A stretch of 20,940 bases of DNA from an uncultured bacterium (GCA_905214465.1 CAJMMD010000036.1:1-20940); one strand, 5' to 3'. Positions 1 to 6,967 are shown, counted from the stretch's first letter. The notes: a model not told the origin generated them from the sequence alone. A program made the numbers and translations.

Positions 1-93
1 CATCTTCTTGCCGGTCTCGTAGAGCGCCTTGCCGTCCTCGAGATAGCCCTCCTGGCTAAAGTGCATGATCTCGATCTTCTCGGTTTCCTTCAT
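1..93 (-). CDS. FrlB/GfrF-like SIS deglycase, second copy (5' end only, cut by window edge)
   Basis: Only the first 31 codons are inside the window; the gene continues beyond position 1. The bases match 89 of 93 positions of the start of the complete gfrF-type gene at 7014-8075. The one amino-acid change is residue 13, Ser here and Asp there. The ATG (complement of 91-93) follows an AAAGGA ribosome binding site. Upstream of the start codon the two genes diverge, so each copy has its own promoter. The product is presumably a fructoselysine-6-phosphate deglycase or a relative acting on another glycated amine. The rest of the gene, including the catalytic Glu and His, cannot be checked here. It lies downstream of, but separately promoted from, the second EIIC-EIID pair. 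Confidence 0.8.
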   Translation of the reverse strand, partial: MKETEKIEIMHFSQEGYLEDGKALYETGKKM

Positions 94-263
94 GGCTTTT
101 CCTTTCTGTCCTGCACGCGAATCTATATATCGCGTTTCTTTTCGATACCAATTATAGACATACACCCAACGTGTTTTTAATACCACTTTTCAATCTGTTC
201 CAATCCTCGGTGAACGGTCGAAATTCTCTGGTGAGTGGTATTAAATTAGACTTTGATGTATAG
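94..263 (-). promoter_or_regulatory. Promoter and putative GntR operators of the left gfrF-like gene
   Basis: Read on the minus strand, a perfect TATAAT -10 (complement of 151-156) is overlapped on its downstream side by TTGGTATC (complement of 144-151). The -35 zone is overlapped by AGTGGTATTAAA (complement of 176-187), and the same 12-mer recurs on the plus strand at 234-245. No good -35 hexamer is visible. The two boxes have exactly the spacing seen at 3295-3338. A further block, complement of 212-221 (TCGACCGTTC), recurs upstream of gfrE at the same distance. Repeated TGGTAT half-sites suit a HutC-type GntR repressor such as those at 9445-10910; that pairing is inferred. Confidence 0.6.
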
Positions 264-1478
264 CTAACGCCCCCGGCGTCTCCCTTGTGTGACAAAGAAC
301 AGCGTTCCTACCAGCGCAATAATGGTCGATGCTCCAAACAGTACCGTCTGGACGCCCAAAGCCTCCGCCAAAAACGGAGCCGCCAGCAGCGGCACCACGC
401 CGGCGCTCATCAGGCCAAAGCGCACAAAGCCGGTAATGCGACCCAGGTATTTGATGTCGGCGCGCTCCTGAATCAAGATCATCTGCAGCGGCTCCAGGAA
501 CCCCCAGGCCAGACCGTTAATCGCCTGACCGACAATCGCGACCCCCAGCATATCGGTGCCCACGTACACCATGGACCCAATGCCCACGGCCATGAGCGCG
601 CCGAGCAGCAATCGTAGGTTGACATGGCGAGCAGAAAGCTTGGTCAGGATGAACGCGCCCACCGAGGAAGTGAGGCCCACGACCGAGGACAGCCAGCCCA
701 GCCAGACGATATCCACGTTGAGCACATCACGGTAGAACAACGACTCAAGCGAATCAAACGCGCCAAACGCAAAGAATCCCAAAAAGCCCGAGATAAAGAT
801 GAGGCGCAGGTCGTGGTCGCGAAACGTAAGTCGCGCACCCTCGGCCATGCCGCCCAGAATACCGCCCTTCGGCTTTTCCCCTTTTGCGGGAACAACGCAC
901 TCGTGACAGCCCAAGGAGAGCACGGCCGCCACGCCCATCATGCCCGCCATGAGCAGATAGACCGATTGCGTGGCAAAACAGCTCACGATGGCACCGCCGA
1001 GCAGCGGGCCAGCGGTATAGGCGATATTGCTGTAGAACACCATGAGACCGTTCACGCGGGTACGGCCCTCGGTGGTCGACTCCAGGTATCCCGGAAACGC
1101 ATGCGTGCAGGTGTTGATAAAGCCGCCCGCAAGCCCCAAGACGCACGCGGCAAACACAAGCCCGGGGACAGACAGCGGCGCCAACCCCACGCCAAGCGAT
1201 AGCACAGCCGTAATCACGCACGTCACAAATGACGTCCGGCGCGGTCCAAAGCGATCGATGACCGAACCCGACACCATATTGCCCGCCGACGTCATAAGAT
1301 TGCGCACGAGCGTAATGGCGGCAACCAAAAAGGCCGTGCCGGCCAGATCATACGTGGCCGCACCGATAAGCCCCAAAAAGTAGACCGCGTTGTTGGCGCA
1401 CCACTGCAGGGACTCAATAAGAATCAGCCTGACCTCCGCCGGCGTCAGGCGCATTGCTTCGCGATCCTTCGCGAACAT
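264..1478 (-). CDS. MFS transporter
   Basis: A 404-residue integral membrane protein with the hydrophobic pattern of a 12-helix major facilitator. The loop after the second helix carries a motif-A-like stretch, GSVIDRFGPRRTS (about residues 71-83). A charged loop near residues 197-215 separates the two halves. The ATG at 1478 is preceded by AGAAGGAG at good spacing. The gene follows the second EIIC-EIID pair by 91 bp, but a terminator-like hairpin sits between them. It may therefore be transcribed by partial read-through. The substrate cannot be read from sequence. Its position between glycation-product PTS and deglycase genes makes export of a product or uptake of a related compound possible, but this is only context. 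Confidence 0.85.
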   Translation of the reverse strand: MFAKDREAMRLTPAEVRLILIESLQWCANNAVYFLGLIGAATYDLAGTAFLVAAITLVRNLMTSAGNMVSGSVIDRFGPRRTSFVTCVITAVLSLGVGLAPLSVPGLVFAACVLGLAGGFINTCTHAFPGYLESTTEGRTRVNGLMVFYSNIAYTAGPLLGGAIVSCFATQSVYLLMAGMMGVAAVLSLGCHECVVPAKGEKPKGGILGGMAEGARLTFRDHDLRLIFISGFLGFFAFGAFDSLESLFYRDVLNVDIVWLGWLSSVVGLTSSVGAFILTKLSARHVNLRLLLGALMAVGIGSMVYVGTDMLGVAIVGQAINGLAWGFLEPLQMILIQERADIKYLGRITGFVRFGLMSAGVVPLLAAPFLAEALGVQTVLFGASTIIALVGTLFFVTQGRRRGR

Positions 1479-1499
1479 ACGAACTCCTTCTATACAAAT

Positions 1500-1533
1500 A
1501 GGGGATGGAGGGCATAGGCCTGCTCCATCCCCT
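1500..1533 (-). terminator. Rho-independent terminator or attenuator after left gfrD
   Basis: A perfect 10-bp inverted repeat, GGGGATGGAG (1501-1510) and CTCCATCCCC (1523-1532), extended by an A/T pair, encloses a 12-nt loop. On the minus strand it is followed by TATTTGTAT, a weak U tract. It lies between the EIID stop (1570) and the MFS start (1478). It could end the EIIC-EIID transcript or only reduce expression of the MFS gene. Confidence 0.7.
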
Positions 1534-1562
1534 TTCCAGGTTGCAACGAAAATCTATGCAGC

Positions 1563-3082
1563 CGGGCCCTTACGCCAGCACGCCGAAGAACGCGCCGACG
1601 ATGCCCACGACCATGGTGGCCACGATCAGCACCATGGGGTTGATCTTCTTGGACAGCAGCCAGTAGTACAGCCAGAAGGCGATCATGCCGAGCATGCCGG
1701 GCATGATGCCGTCCAGGATGTCCTGGAGGGTCTGGGCGTCCTCGCCCGAGCCGATGGCCACCGGGATGCTGGCCCAGAACATGTCCTTGCACATGGCGCC
1801 CACGACCATGACGCCCACGATTCCCACGCAGGTCATGATCTTCTGCATGAGGCCGGTCCTCTGGGCCTCGTCCAGGAAGCCCACGCCCAGCTCGTAGCCC
1901 TTGACGGCGCCCCAGACGCGCAGCGCGAAGCCGGGGACGTTGTAGATGAGCAGGAAGGCGATGGGGCCGAAGGGGTTGCCGGCCTGGCACAGGCTGATGC
2001 CCACCGCGGCGGCGACCACGCGCAGCGTCGACAGGAAGATGGAGTCGCCGATGCCGGACAGCGGGCCCATGAGGGCGGCCTTGACGTCGTTGACGCTCTC
2101 GGGCTCGATCTCGCCGCGGGCGACCTTCTCCTCCATGGCCATCGCGATGCCGCCGACGAACGGGGCGAACTGGACGGTGATGTTGAAGAACGCGCAGTGG
2201 CGGTGCAGGGCCTCGGCGTAGTCGTCGGGGCGGCCGGCGTAGATCTTCTTGAGCATGTTGGCGACCATCAGGCAGAAGGCGATGTTCATCTGCTTGTAGT
2301 AGGTCCAGGAGAACTCCATGCCCAGGGCGCCGACGTTGACGGCGCTCTTGACGAGGTCGGAGCGCGTGATCTTGTTCTCGGGACTAGAAGTCATCGTCCT
2401 CATCCCCTTCCGCGGAGAGCTGGGGCTGGGCTCCGCCCAGGCCGAGCAGGTCGAACTTGTCGATGCCGATGATGATGGCGATCAGGGCGACGCCCAGGAC
2501 GGGCACGTTGGCGTAGGAGCACAGCAGGAAGCCCAGGAAGTAGAAGGGCACGAGCTGCTTGGTGAGCACCAGGCGGCCGAGCATGGCGAAGCCCATGGCC
2601 GGCAGGATGTTGGCGGCCACGCCGCAACCATCGATCACAAAAGACGGGATAAAGTCGAGTAGGCCCTGGATGGCACCGGAACCCAGATAGAAGGCGCCGC
2701 CACACAGCAGGAAGTACTCGAGGCAGCCCCAAAGTCCCATTCCCCAATGAACGGCGTAGATGCCTTTAAGGTTTCCCTTGAGGGCGAACTTGTCTGCCAT
2801 GTCGACAAACACGGCGAACAGGGCGTTGGTAATGTTGCCGATCGTCAGCGAAAGGACGGCGATGGGCATGGCGAGCGCGATGGCCGTCTCGGTACCCTGA
2901 CCGAGCTGAATGGCAAACGCGCAGGCGAGCACGCCGCCGACGGTTTCGTTAGGCGGTACGTAGGCGCCGATGGAGATCGAGCCCATGAATAGCAACTCCA
3001 GGCTGGCGCCAACGGCAAGGCCAGTCTGCAGGTCCCCCAGCACCAGGCCCACGAGCGGGCACAGGACGATGGGGCGGAACGC
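1563..3082. repeat. 1.52-kb duplicated block, left copy (EIID plus most of EIIC)
   Basis: This stretch matches 4355-5874 at a constant offset of 2792. I found one difference: A at 1610 against G at 4402, giving Val against Ala at EIID residue 262. Identity stops abruptly at 1563/4355, just past the EIID stop, and at 3083/5875, about 25 codons inside EIIC. Beyond these edges the leaders, terminators and EIIC N-termini differ clearly. Such sharp edges inside a gene suggest recent gene conversion between two older paralogous pairs. Confidence 0.9.
1570..2394 (-). CDS. gfrD: PTS mannose-family EIID (gfrD type), left copy
   Basis: Membrane subunit IID of a mannose/fructose/sorbose-family phosphotransferase permease, 274 residues. 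The family signature GPLSGIGDSIF is at residues 110-120, and the C-terminal third is hydrophobic. Two in-frame ATGs exist, at 2403 and 2394. I prefer 2394 because GGAAGGGG lies 9 nt upstream of it, whereas it abuts 2403. The gene overlaps the EIIC stop, typical of coupled IIC-IID pairs. It differs from the copy at 4362-5186 by one residue (Val262 here). No EIIA or EIIB is encoded beside this copy, so it presumably relies on those at 6008-6967. The gfr assignment rests on the neighbouring deglycases, not on EIID itself. Confidence 0.85.
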   Translation of the reverse strand: MTSSPENKITRSDLVKSAVNVGALGMEFSWTYYKQMNIAFCLMVANMLKKIYAGRPDDYAEALHRHCAFFNITVQFAPFVGGIAMAMEEKVARGEIEPESVNDVKAALMGPLSGIGDSIFLSTLRVVAAAVGISLCQAGNPFGPIAFLLIYNVPGFALRVWGAVKGYELGVGFLDEAQRTGLMQKIMTCVGIVGVMVVGAMCKDMFWASIPVAIGSGEDAQTLQDILDGIMPGMLGMIAFWLYYWLLSKKINPMVLIVATMVVGIVGAFFGVLA

Positions 3083-3157
3083 GTAGAGGGTGCCGAGCTG
3101 GTAGTCGAGGCATCCAAACGCTCCGACTAAGCCGACGAGGATTGCTTGGACAAGCAT
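2384..3157 (-). CDS. gfrC: PTS mannose-family EIIC (gfrC type), left copy
   Basis: Membrane subunit IIC, 257 residues, which forms the sugar channel with IID. It is strongly hydrophobic, with typical IIC stretches (LGTLYAFRPIVLCPLVGLVLGD near residue 21 and VGGVLACAFAIQLGQGTETA near residue 70) and an acidic tail ending DEDDDF. The frame stays open to 3337, but I start at the ATG at 3157, which follows GGGAGGAATT and matches the start of the second copy. Only the first 25 or so residues differ from the second copy (VGAFGCLDYQ against IAAFGKFDFQ). Codon use switches inside the gene near 2625: the 3' third is almost entirely G/C-ending, the 5' part is mixed. Confidence 0.87.
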   Translation of the reverse strand: MLVQAILVGLVGAFGCLDYQLGTLYAFRPIVLCPLVGLVLGDLQTGLAVGASLELLFMGSISIGAYVPPNETVGGVLACAFAIQLGQGTETAIALAMPIAVLSLTIGNITNALFAVFVDMADKFALKGNLKGIYAVHWGMGLWGCLEYFLLCGGAFYLGSGAIQGLLDFIPSFVIDGCGVAANILPAMGFAMLGRLVLTKQLVPFYFLGFLLCSYANVPVLGVALIAIIIGIDKFDLLGLGGAQPQLSAEGDEDDDF

Positions 3158-3210
3158 AATTCCTCCCAATAAGGAATATCGAACCGTCGTCACACCCGTC
3201 GCGCGCGTTG

Positions 3211-3220
3211 TTGATATCAA
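3211..3220. promoter_or_regulatory. TTGATATCAA box in the EIIC leader
   Basis: A perfect 10-bp palindrome about 54 bp upstream of the left EIIC start, inside its presumed transcribed leader. The same TTGATATCAAT occurs at 9281-9291 in the gfrE promoter. It is a variant of the TTGATACCAAT box at 3293-3303. It may be an additional downstream operator for the same regulator. Confidence 0.4.
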
Positions 3221-3250
3221 TTCCGGGAGTTCGATCACACGGCTCGAAGC

Positions 3251-3285
3251 GTACCTGGTGTGCTGCGAACACCCATGCCAGGTAC
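3251..3285 (-). other. Leader stem-loop of left EIIC transcript
   Basis: GTACCTGG (3251-3258) and CCAGGTAC (3278-3285) form a perfect 8-bp stem around a 19-nt loop. On the minus strand it starts about 10 nt after the predicted transcription start, at the very 5' end of a leader of about 135 nt. It may protect the mRNA end or act in attenuation. No known riboswitch fold was recognised. Confidence 0.45.
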
Positions 3286-3294
3286 AAATGATTT

Positions 3295-3338
3295 GATACC
3301 AATTATAGATATGCAGGTTCTTACTATTTAATACCACT
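3295..3338 (-). promoter_or_regulatory. Promoter and putative operators of left EIIC-EIID pair
   Basis: On the minus strand a TATAAT -10 (complement of 3302-3307) is overlapped by TTGGTATC. A second box, AGTGGTATTAAA (complement of 3327-3338), covers the -35 zone. The layout matches 144-187 base for base in spacing (offset 3151), although the bases between the boxes differ. That points to conserved regulator sites rather than simple duplication. Confidence 0.65.
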
Positions 3339-3382
3339 CGCTCAGCGGGGTGTTTTTTACCGTAAACGGCAGACGTATCCCA

Positions 3383-4273
3383 TCAGGCGCGCCCTTTGTT
3401 TCGATGGCGGACAAGCGCCACCAGAAAGCCATCGCCAAAGGCATCGTATGCCAAGTTGCCTACAATCACCAAAACGATTATCGCCGCGCCCAAAAACTCG
3501 TTCCAGCGAAAGACCTCGCCAAAGAGGAGCGCCGACCAGCAGGGAGCGAGCACGACCTCGCTCATGCAGACCAAGTTGGCCGCAAACGCGTTAGTGCGCG
3601 CAATCCCCTTGGCATACAGCACGCTCGCAAGGCCACTGCAAAAAAGGCCGTGCACCAGCATAAGCCCCCACTCAAACGGTCTCACGGAGTCTAGGGCACC
3701 GGCAAAATAGACGATCGGCAACATCGAGATACCGCAGGAGATGAGCGAGGACACCATGGGCGACGCATCGGGGCGAGAGTTCAAAAAGAAACACAGCCCA
3801 AAGGTGGCGCCCGAAATGACGGCAAGCAGGTTGCCGAGCATGCCCTCGGCACTCAAATCGCCTAAAAAGAAAAGTCCCATACCCGTAAAAGCAACCACCA
3901 CGGAGGCAATCTTCGCAGGCGAGGGCAACGTGCGAGTTGCGAGCGATTGATACACGATAACGAAAATCATCGAGGTGTACTGCAGGACGATCGCGTTGCC
4001 GACCGTCGTAAGCTGGTTGGCAAAGTTAAACGTGGTGCCCGTCACGAAGTTGCAGACGGCCACAAGGACAATAAGACGGCTGACGCGGAGGATGGGCCTG
4101 CCAACGAGCAGGATAAAGAGCGCCATAAATATTGCCGTAACGGCACCGATCAAAAGAGCTGACTGCGAATTGGCGCGAACGAGGATGCCGATAAAACTCC
4201 ACAAGAGCGCCGTGCCAAATAGATACATCGCCCCGCTCACGCCATTATCGGGTGGATTGTCAGATCGAATCAC
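3383..4273 (-). CDS. EamA/DMT-family transporter
   Basis: A 296-residue protein with about ten hydrophobic segments arranged as two similar halves, as in drug/metabolite transporters of the EamA type. Family-like features include LFGTALLWSFIGI at the N-terminus, and in the second half a 'YAKGIARTNAFAANLVCMSEVVLAP' style segment followed by LFGE, typical of the last helices. Translation starts at a GTG (4273) preceded by GGAGGTGCTTC. The gene lies between the two PTS pairs, 88 bp after the right EIID and beyond its terminator, and ahead of the left EIIC promoter. Many relatives export amino acids. Export of lysine released by the deglycases is an attractive but unproven role. Confidence 0.85.
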   Translation of the reverse strand: MIRSDNPPDNGVSGAMYLFGTALLWSFIGILVRANSQSALLIGAVTAIFMALFILLVGRPILRVSRLIVLVAVCNFVTGTTFNFANQLTTVGNAIVLQYTSMIFVIVYQSLATRTLPSPAKIASVVVAFTGMGLFFLGDLSAEGMLGNLLAVISGATFGLCFFLNSRPDASPMVSSLISCGISMLPIVYFAGALDSVRPFEWGLMLVHGLFCSGLASVLYAKGIARTNAFAANLVCMSEVVLAPCWSALLFGEVFRWNEFLGAAIIVLVIVGNLAYDAFGDGFLVALVRHRNKGRA

Positions 4274-4297
4274 GAAGCACCTCCAACTAGCTTTCGG

Positions 4298-4332
4298 TAA
4301 TAAAAAACGGCGACCACAACGGGTCGCCGTTT
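4298..4332 (-). terminator. Rho-independent terminator of the gfr operon
   Basis: AAACGGCGACC (4305-4315) and GGTCGCCGTTT (4322-4332) form a perfect 11-bp stem with a 6-nt loop. Read on the minus strand it is followed by TTTTTTATTA. It lies about 30 bp after the EIID stop at 4362. This is a strong terminator for the six-gene operon. Confidence 0.88.
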
Positions 4333-4354
4333 CCCTTGGGGGCAGATAATAGGT

Positions 4355-5874
4355 CGGGCCCTTACGCCAGCACGCCGAAGAACGCGCCGACGATGCCCAC
4401 GGCCATGGTGGCCACGATCAGCACCATGGGGTTGATCTTCTTGGACAGCAGCCAGTAGTACAGCCAGAAGGCGATCATGCCGAGCATGCCGGGCATGATG
4501 CCGTCCAGGATGTCCTGGAGGGTCTGGGCGTCCTCGCCCGAGCCGATGGCCACCGGGATGCTGGCCCAGAACATGTCCTTGCACATGGCGCCCACGACCA
4601 TGACGCCCACGATTCCCACGCAGGTCATGATCTTCTGCATGAGGCCGGTCCTCTGGGCCTCGTCCAGGAAGCCCACGCCCAGCTCGTAGCCCTTGACGGC
4701 GCCCCAGACGCGCAGCGCGAAGCCGGGGACGTTGTAGATGAGCAGGAAGGCGATGGGGCCGAAGGGGTTGCCGGCCTGGCACAGGCTGATGCCCACCGCG
4801 GCGGCGACCACGCGCAGCGTCGACAGGAAGATGGAGTCGCCGATGCCGGACAGCGGGCCCATGAGGGCGGCCTTGACGTCGTTGACGCTCTCGGGCTCGA
4901 TCTCGCCGCGGGCGACCTTCTCCTCCATGGCCATCGCGATGCCGCCGACGAACGGGGCGAACTGGACGGTGATGTTGAAGAACGCGCAGTGGCGGTGCAG
5001 GGCCTCGGCGTAGTCGTCGGGGCGGCCGGCGTAGATCTTCTTGAGCATGTTGGCGACCATCAGGCAGAAGGCGATGTTCATCTGCTTGTAGTAGGTCCAG
5101 GAGAACTCCATGCCCAGGGCGCCGACGTTGACGGCGCTCTTGACGAGGTCGGAGCGCGTGATCTTGTTCTCGGGACTAGAAGTCATCGTCCTCATCCCCT
5201 TCCGCGGAGAGCTGGGGCTGGGCTCCGCCCAGGCCGAGCAGGTCGAACTTGTCGATGCCGATGATGATGGCGATCAGGGCGACGCCCAGGACGGGCACGT
5301 TGGCGTAGGAGCACAGCAGGAAGCCCAGGAAGTAGAAGGGCACGAGCTGCTTGGTGAGCACCAGGCGGCCGAGCATGGCGAAGCCCATGGCCGGCAGGAT
5401 GTTGGCGGCCACGCCGCAACCATCGATCACAAAAGACGGGATAAAGTCGAGTAGGCCCTGGATGGCACCGGAACCCAGATAGAAGGCGCCGCCACACAGC
5501 AGGAAGTACTCGAGGCAGCCCCAAAGTCCCATTCCCCAATGAACGGCGTAGATGCCTTTAAGGTTTCCCTTGAGGGCGAACTTGTCTGCCATGTCGACAA
5601 ACACGGCGAACAGGGCGTTGGTAATGTTGCCGATCGTCAGCGAAAGGACGGCGATGGGCATGGCGAGCGCGATGGCCGTCTCGGTACCCTGACCGAGCTG
5701 AATGGCAAACGCGCAGGCGAGCACGCCGCCGACGGTTTCGTTAGGCGGTACGTAGGCGCCGATGGAGATCGAGCCCATGAATAGCAACTCCAGGCTGGCG
5801 CCAACGGCAAGGCCAGTCTGCAGGTCCCCCAGCACCAGGCCCACGAGCGGGCACAGGACGATGGGGCGGAACGC
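4355..5874. repeat. 1.52-kb duplicated block, right copy
   Basis: Partner of 1563-3082, covering all of EIID and about 90 percent of EIIC. One base difference was found by reading (4402 G against 1610 A). The sequence outside both ends is unrelated to that outside the left copy, including different terminators (4298-4332 against 1500-1533) and different upstream genes. Confidence 0.9.
4362..5186 (-). CDS. gfrD: PTS mannose-family EIID (gfrD type), operon copy
   Basis: Last gene of the six-gene operon; 274 residues, identical to the left copy except Ala262. It carries the IID signature GPLSGIGDSIF at residues 110-120 and a hydrophobic C-terminal region. As for the left copy I favour the internal ATG at 5186 over 5195, because GGAAGGGG is placed correctly only for the former. 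It overlaps the EIIC stop codon, so translation is probably coupled. With EIIC it forms the membrane channel that imports and phosphorylates substrate using EIIA and EIIB from the same operon. A strong terminator follows within 30 bp. Confidence 0.88.
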   Translation of the reverse strand: MTSSPENKITRSDLVKSAVNVGALGMEFSWTYYKQMNIAFCLMVANMLKKIYAGRPDDYAEALHRHCAFFNITVQFAPFVGGIAMAMEEKVARGEIEPESVNDVKAALMGPLSGIGDSIFLSTLRVVAAAVGISLCQAGNPFGPIAFLLIYNVPGFALRVWGAVKGYELGVGFLDEAQRTGLMQKIMTCVGIVGVMVVGAMCKDMFWASIPVAIGSGEDAQTLQDILDGIMPGMLGMIAFWLYYWLLSKKINPMVLIVATMAVGIVGAFFGVLA

Positions 5875-5949
5875 ATAGAGCGTACCGAGCTGGAAGTCGA
5901 ACTTACCAAATGCGGCGATAAGTCCGATGAGGATTGCTTGGGTAAGCAT
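5176..5949 (-). CDS. gfrC: PTS mannose-family EIIC (gfrC type), operon copy
   Basis: 257 residues, hydrophobic, ending in an acidic tail (EGDEDDDF). From about residue 26 onward it is identical to the left copy; before that it reads MLTQAILIGLIAAFGKFDFQ. The ATG follows AAGGGGGATAT. It is 58 bp downstream of EIIB and overlaps EIID. The family forms the translocation pore of mannose-type PTS permeases. In gfr operons the substrates are fructoselysine and glucoselysine, and the assignment here depends on the linked deglycases. The same internal codon-usage switch as in the left copy occurs near 5417. Confidence 0.88.
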   Translation of the reverse strand: MLTQAILIGLIAAFGKFDFQLGTLYAFRPIVLCPLVGLVLGDLQTGLAVGASLELLFMGSISIGAYVPPNETVGGVLACAFAIQLGQGTETAIALAMPIAVLSLTIGNITNALFAVFVDMADKFALKGNLKGIYAVHWGMGLWGCLEYFLLCGGAFYLGSGAIQGLLDFIPSFVIDGCGVAANILPAMGFAMLGRLVLTKQLVPFYFLGFLLCSYANVPVLGVALIAIIIGIDKFDLLGLGGAQPQLSAEGDEDDDF

Positions 5950-6007
5950 ATATCCCCCTTTCCTAATAGGAAACTACGAAGAGCTCAGACTCTTCGAAAT
6001 TGAACGC

Positions 6008-6490
6008 CTAGAGCACGCTGGCGCAGTCAACCTTGGGGTCATCGGCCAGGGGTCGAATCTCGACCTCAACGCCACGATCCAGCATCTCGCGCACATCGGC
6101 TTCCTCGGCCGCGGTCAGGAAGATCTGACGAGAGACCTGACGCGCATCGGGACGCTTCTCGTCCTTGGGCTTGGTGTTGCCCAGGTTGACCGACTTGATC
6201 TGCGGGCAGCCCTCAACAAGCTGCTTTGCCTCAGCAATAGTGGCGACACAGATGATCATCTTGTACTTGTCGGTCACGCCCGAGTTGATAGCTTCGATTG
6301 CATGCTCCATATCTTTGATGACGAGCTTGCAGCCGGCAGGCTTGCCCATCTTGAGCGTCGTCTTCCACACCGGGTCGTTAGCGACCTTATCGCCCACGCA
6401 GAAGATGCAGTTGGAGCCAAGGCCCTGAACCCAGGAAACTGCGACCTGGCCATGAAGCAGGCGATGGTCAACGCGAAGTAGCTGAATCAT
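6008..6490 (-). CDS. gfrB: PTS mannose-family EIIB (gfrB type)
   Basis: Cytosolic phosphocarrier IIB, 160 residues. The N-terminal RVDHRLLHGQV (residues 6-16) is the family's active-site motif, and His13 in HGQV is the expected phosphorylated residue. It passes phosphate from EIIA to the sugar moiety entering through EIIC/EIID. The frame could start upstream at a TTG (6505), but the ATG at 6490 has a GGGGGG ribosome binding site 7 nt upstream and begins in the usual place for the family. It lies 57 bp after EIIA and 58 bp before EIIC. Codon use is ordinary, unlike the very G/C-rich EIID. Confidence 0.92.
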   Translation of the reverse strand: MIQLLRVDHRLLHGQVAVSWVQGLGSNCIFCVGDKVANDPVWKTTLKMGKPAGCKLVIKDMEHAIEAINSGVTDKYKMIICVATIAEAKQLVEGCPQIKSVNLGNTKPKDEKRPDARQVSRQIFLTAAEEADVREMLDRGVEVEIRPLADDPKVDCASVL

Positions 6491-6547
6491 AATGTGACCC
6501 CCCAAAGGTCTTGTACCGTCTTACGGCGTGTCAGTAGGTGCTGCGGA

Positions 6548-6967
6548 TTAGAACTCTTCTTCCTCGTCGTCATCGACCAAAAGATCGTTGACAAACTTCA
6601 CGCGCGTATCGTCCGCAGCGACGATGGCGCGAATCGTCTCCTCAACCGGCGCCGACTCGTCAGAGAACAGCAACTGGATGAGGAGAGGAAGGTTCATGTT
6701 GGTAACGAGGTACGTGCGGGGACGCGTCTGGACGATCTTGGTGAACTCGTTGTTGACGCTGCCGCCAAAGAGGTCGGTGCAGACAACGACATCATCGTCG
6801 GCAGACATGCCTGCCAGCAGTTTTTGGGCCTCCTCGGCCACGTCCATGCGGCCATCGACGAACATCGAAAGATCGTGGACGTTGTCGCGAGCGCCCGAGA
6901 GCAGCTCGACGCTCTCCTTGATGCCGGTAGCGAAGTGCGCATGGCTGGCGATGATGTACTGTCTCAT
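6548..6967 (-). CDS. gfrA: PTS mannose-family EIIA (gfrA type)
   Basis: Cytosolic phosphocarrier IIA of 139 residues. It begins MRQYIIASHAHFATGI, in which His9 aligns with the phosphorylated histidine of the family (ASHGHFA-type motif). A second family block, TDLFGG, is near residues 64-69. It accepts phosphate from HPr and gives it to EIIB. The tail is strikingly acidic (DDDEEEEF). The start at 6967 has GAGAGGAA upstream. It is 46 bp downstream of the gfrF-type gene. This is the only EIIA in the window and may serve both EIIC-EIID pairs. Confidence 0.92.
   Translation of the reverse strand: MRQYIIASHAHFATGIKESVELLSGARDNVHDLSMFVDGRMDVAEEAQKLLAGMSADDDVVVCTDLFGGSVNNEFTKIVQTRPRTYLVTNMNLPLLIQLLFSDESAPVEETIRAIVAADDTRVKFVNDLLVDDDEEEEF

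Noticed and set aside
1390..2472. Long plus-strand frame opposite left EIID, and similar ones opposite gfrF (7029-8183) and galE (19662-20792)
   Set aside because: All are His/Asp/Gly-rich shadows of genes with G/C-ending codons and lack recognisable domains.
3158..3337. A 60-codon N-terminal extension of the left EIIC
   Set aside because: It runs through the operator boxes and leader hairpin, is not hydrophobic, and the ATG at 3157 has the better ribosome binding site and matches the other copy.
1563..5874. The repeated EIIC-EIID block as an assembly artefact
   Set aside because: Both flanks of both copies are distinct, the EIIC N-termini differ, one internal base differs, and a separate gene lies between. 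Long reads would settle it.
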